A DNA stretch of 64,000 nucleotides from Mycolicibacterium peregrinum. GTDB lineage: Bacteria; Actinomycetota; Actinomycetes; Mycobacteriales; Mycobacteriaceae. Below, one piece after another: positions 62,219-64,000 of this stretch. A program made the translations under genes and the position numbers. A model generated the notes under the pieces. That model searched no databases. It saw only the letters and a program-made list of their open reading frames with translations, and was not told the DNA's origin. Positions within the stretch are counted from its first letter, which is position 1, and each line of letters begins with the position of its first letter. The stretch lies in assembly GCF_002102345.1 (NCBI RefSeq), contig NZ_LQPP01000046.1, positions 1 to 64,000 on the forward strand, in the 5' to 3' direction.

Positions 62219-62275
62219 AGTCTCCGCCACCTGAAGGAGGCGGTTTCCCTACTGGCTACCGCTGTTAAGCGGCGG
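62216..62275 (-). ncRNA. Right end of the TnpB element and probable omega-RNA 3' region
   Basis: Two hairpins are visible: CCGCC/GGCGG (62224-62243) and CCGCT-GTTA-AGCGG (62259-62272), the second straddling the tnpB stop. TnpB guide RNAs come from the tnpB 3' end and the right end. On the minus strand the element appears to end near CTTCA at 62216, after which the guide would read TCTCACCCCGTTAACTACGT from the flanking gene. The exact border is an inference. Confidence 0.55.
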
Positions 62276-63512
62276 TTTTCGGGTTTTGACGTTTCACAGC
62301 CTGCCTGATGGCGTTGGGCTCCACGTCCTGCAAGGCCACTTCCTGGCCCCGGTGATTGATCACGATCGCGGCGTTGGTGTCAGCGTTGCCGGTCCACCCG
62401 CATGCTGGGTTTGCACATCGGAACACCGCTTGGCTTTCGCGTTGTCCCTCTGCGGTGGACCCGCATCGGTGACACGTCTGCGACGTGCCGTGTGGCCGGA
62501 CCCGGATGACCCGTGCCCCTGCTTGATCGGCCTTGTATGTGAGCAGTGTCAGAATCTGGTTCCATCCTTGATTGAGGATGGACCGGTTCAACCCGGACTT
62601 TTGTTTGACGTTGATCCCCGGTGCTTCGACGGTGCCTCTAGCACTGCGGGTCATGTTCTTCACCCGCAGGTCCTCCACCACCAGGTTGGCCATCCCGGTG
62701 GCGACCAGTGCGGTCGTGGCTTGGTGGGCGAAGTCGTAGCGGCGTCGGGCCTGGCGGGCTTTCAAGCTCGCGATCTGAGCGTAGGTCCGCAGCAGTCTAC
62801 GGCTTGCTTTGTGGCCGCGGAGTGTCCCTGCCCGCTGCCGCGCGGCTTGGCGTTCAAGACGGTAAAGACGTTTCTTCTCACCTGCAGCGAGGGTGGCTGC
62901 TTGGTCGATGAACGACCCGTCCGACAGTGCCAGAGTATGGATCACGCCACGGTCGATACCGACGCTGCCCCGTTGCACTCGCCGCTGGCGGGGTTTCACG
63001 ACCTGGTTTTCACCACGCACCACCAACATCCAGCCAGTCGACTCCCGCACCACCCGCGCACCGGTGACCCGTTCAGGTATGTCGCGGTGCAACCGGAGCT
63101 TGACCTTCCCGACTTTCGGAATGGACACGGTCGCCCACTTGCGATTGAGCCGGGTGAAGTTGAGGTCGCGAGCTTGGGGCACATCGACCGCGTGGCGTGC
63201 TCGACGCGTTCTCCAGGTAGGCCGGCCATGGGTGCCGTTCCAATAATTCAACCAGGCCTGCTGGTAGGCCTTGAGCACTTGCTGTGCAGCCTGTGCCGGC
63301 AGGATCGCGAGCCAGTCAATGTCCTTGCGGGCCTGCCGGATCGCCGCGTCCGAGTCCGACCACGACGGCCACCGTCTCGACGCCTCATAAAACGTGTGGT
63401 GCGCGTGGATGAGATTCCACAACGCCCGAGCAGCGCCAGCCTGACGAGCCAACACCTCCGACTGCGCCGCAGACGGTGCCAGCGGGTACTTCACGCACCG
63501 CTTGACCACCAT
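62265..63512 (-). CDS. tnpB: TnpB RNA-guided nuclease (IS200/IS605 or IS607 type)
   Basis: 415 residues. The RuvC residues are present: Asp in GSVGIDRGVIH, Glu in LVVEDLRVKNM and Asp in GNADTNAAIVI. The zinc ribbon reads CHRCGS and CANPACGW. These make an active nuclease likely. The helix-rich N-terminus starts MVVKRCVKYPLAP (ATG 63512); GTG 63524 four codons earlier is an alternative. TnpB uses a guide RNA from the element end to cut empty donor sites and so maintain the transposon. No TnpA transposase gene is in the window, so the element depends on one in trans or is domesticated. Confidence 0.88.
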   Translation of the reverse strand: MVVKRCVKYPLAPSAAQSEVLARQAGAARALWNLIHAHHTFYEASRRWPSWSDSDAAIRQARKDIDWLAILPAQAAQQVLKAYQQAWLNYWNGTHGRPTWRTRRARHAVDVPQARDLNFTRLNRKWATVSIPKVGKVKLRLHRDIPERVTGARVVRESTGWMLVVRGENQVVKPRQRRVQRGSVGIDRGVIHTLALSDGSFIDQAATLAAGEKKRLYRLERQAARQRAGTLRGHKASRRLLRTYAQIASLKARQARRRYDFAHQATTALVATGMANLVVEDLRVKNMTRSARGTVEAPGINVKQKSGLNRSILNQGWNQILTLLTYKADQAGARVIRVRPHGTSQTCHRCGSTAEGQRESQAVFRCANPACGWTGNADTNAAIVINHRGQEVALQDVEPNAIRQAVKRQNPKTAA

Positions 63513-63524
63513 CAACTCGCTCAC

Positions 63525-63852
63525 AGCAGCAGTATCGTCCACACCCCGGACATGACCGTTGGCGTATGTCACCACGATGGCAACGAAACGAGGATGCACC
63601 CCCAGGGAGACATGTCGTCTACAACCCCTCGCGTCCGAAAATACCTGTGGGGCCGACACTTCTGGTCCATCTCCTACTCCGCGCGCCCATTCGGCGGAGC
63701 GACCGAGAACCAGCAACGTCCCGTCTGACAGACACGACCTCGCTCTGCCCGCACAAGGTACAGATAGACCCCCGGAGTGGCGCCCGTCACGCCGGGGTAC
63801 CCTCGGCCCAACCGACCGGTTAATAGATGTACGCCCCGGATGGAGGAACCGC
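63525..63852. other. Intergenic region: TnpB left end and fadE promoter
   Basis: A 328-bp gap that should contain the left end of the TnpB element and the promoter of the downstream gene. An imperfect hairpin lies at 63770-63797 (CCCCGG-A-GTG and CAC-G-CCGGGG). I cannot fix the left border or the target-adjacent motif. No gene supported. Confidence 0.5.
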
Positions 63853-64000
63853 ATGCCTATTGCGATCACGTCTGAGCACAGCGACCTGGCCGATTCGGTC
63901 CGGTCTCTGGTGGCGAGAGTGGCGCCCTCGGAGGTGCTTCACGAAGCGCTGGAGACCCCGATCCCCACTCCCCCGCCGTACTGGAAAGCCACGGCCGAGC
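63853..64000 (+). CDS. Acyl-CoA dehydrogenase, N-terminal part only (fadE6-like)
   Basis: Only 49 residues are in the window. MPIAITSEHSDLADSVRSLV is the typical N-terminal helix start of mycobacterial FadE proteins. By order it should be the counterpart of fadE6 (Rv0271c, from memory), and it shares orientation with the TetR-hydrolase-dehydrogenase operon. ATG 63853 follows a GGAGG at 63842-63846. The active site lies beyond the edge. Confidence 0.7.
   Translation, partial: MPIAITSEHSDLADSVRSLVARVAPSEVLHEALETPIPTPPPYWKATAE

Overview
The window is high-GC actinobacterial DNA and almost certainly comes from a fast-growing mycobacterium (Mycolicibacterium, M. smegmatis-like). The main evidence is a complete ESX-3 type VII secretion operon with PE/PPE genes, a Stf0 trehalose sulfotransferase next to its sulfatase, a PhnF-type repressor with its two operators beside phnDCE, and a gene order that, as I remember it, follows M. 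tuberculosis Rv0320 to Rv0271c with lineage-specific insertions. No tRNA, rRNA or CRISPR array was found.

Left part (1-15.0 kb): an ABC exporter with a membrane-protein partner, a secreted M15-like protein, then an accessory array of three paralogous AraC-family regulators and two paralogous secreted porin-like proteins. The first porin gene is broken by a frameshift in a run of C. Both porin genes sit behind the same ~150-bp duplicated leader. Next comes the phosphonate/phosphate uptake operon phnD-phnC-phnE-dehydrogenase, divergent from phnF, with two TGGTATAGACCA operators between them.

Middle part (15.0-36.4 kb): a GH16 glycosidase, an exported cupin, an Hsp70-like membrane protein with a Thr/Pro tail, an FAD-Rieske oxidoreductase, a SnoaL-like protein, a YkuD-like exported protein, a PAP2-diacylglycerol-kinase fusion, a PAP2 phosphatase, and an AurF-like diiron oxygenase with its FprB-type reductase behind a long palindrome. 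A sulfation block follows (sulfatase, stf0, cysD, cysNC): sulfate activation and trehalose sulfation sit in one tightly overlapping operon. Hydrolases, tam and an amidohydrolase fill the space up to ESX-3.

ESX-3 (36.4-50.9 kb, minus strand): eccA3-eccB3-eccC3-PE5-PPE4-esxG-esxH-espG3-eccD3-mycP3-eccE3, almost every junction overlapping or nearly touching. Two IdeR-like iron boxes lie upstream of eccA3, so the operon is probably derepressed in low iron for siderophore-dependent iron uptake.

Right part (51-64 kb): a SAM methyltransferase, an MpaB-like oxygenase divergent from a TetR-AraC pair, an esterase/metallo-hydrolase pair divergent from an MmyB-type regulator, another methyltransferase, an intergenic repeat cluster, then a VOC protein divergent from a TetR-hydrolase-dehydrogenase-fadE unit. 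A lone TnpB element interrupts this unit just before fadE. Several divergent promoters carry clear palindromes that are good operator candidates.

All functions are read from motifs, length and context; no database search was run. Gene orders cited from M. tuberculosis and M. smegmatis are from memory.
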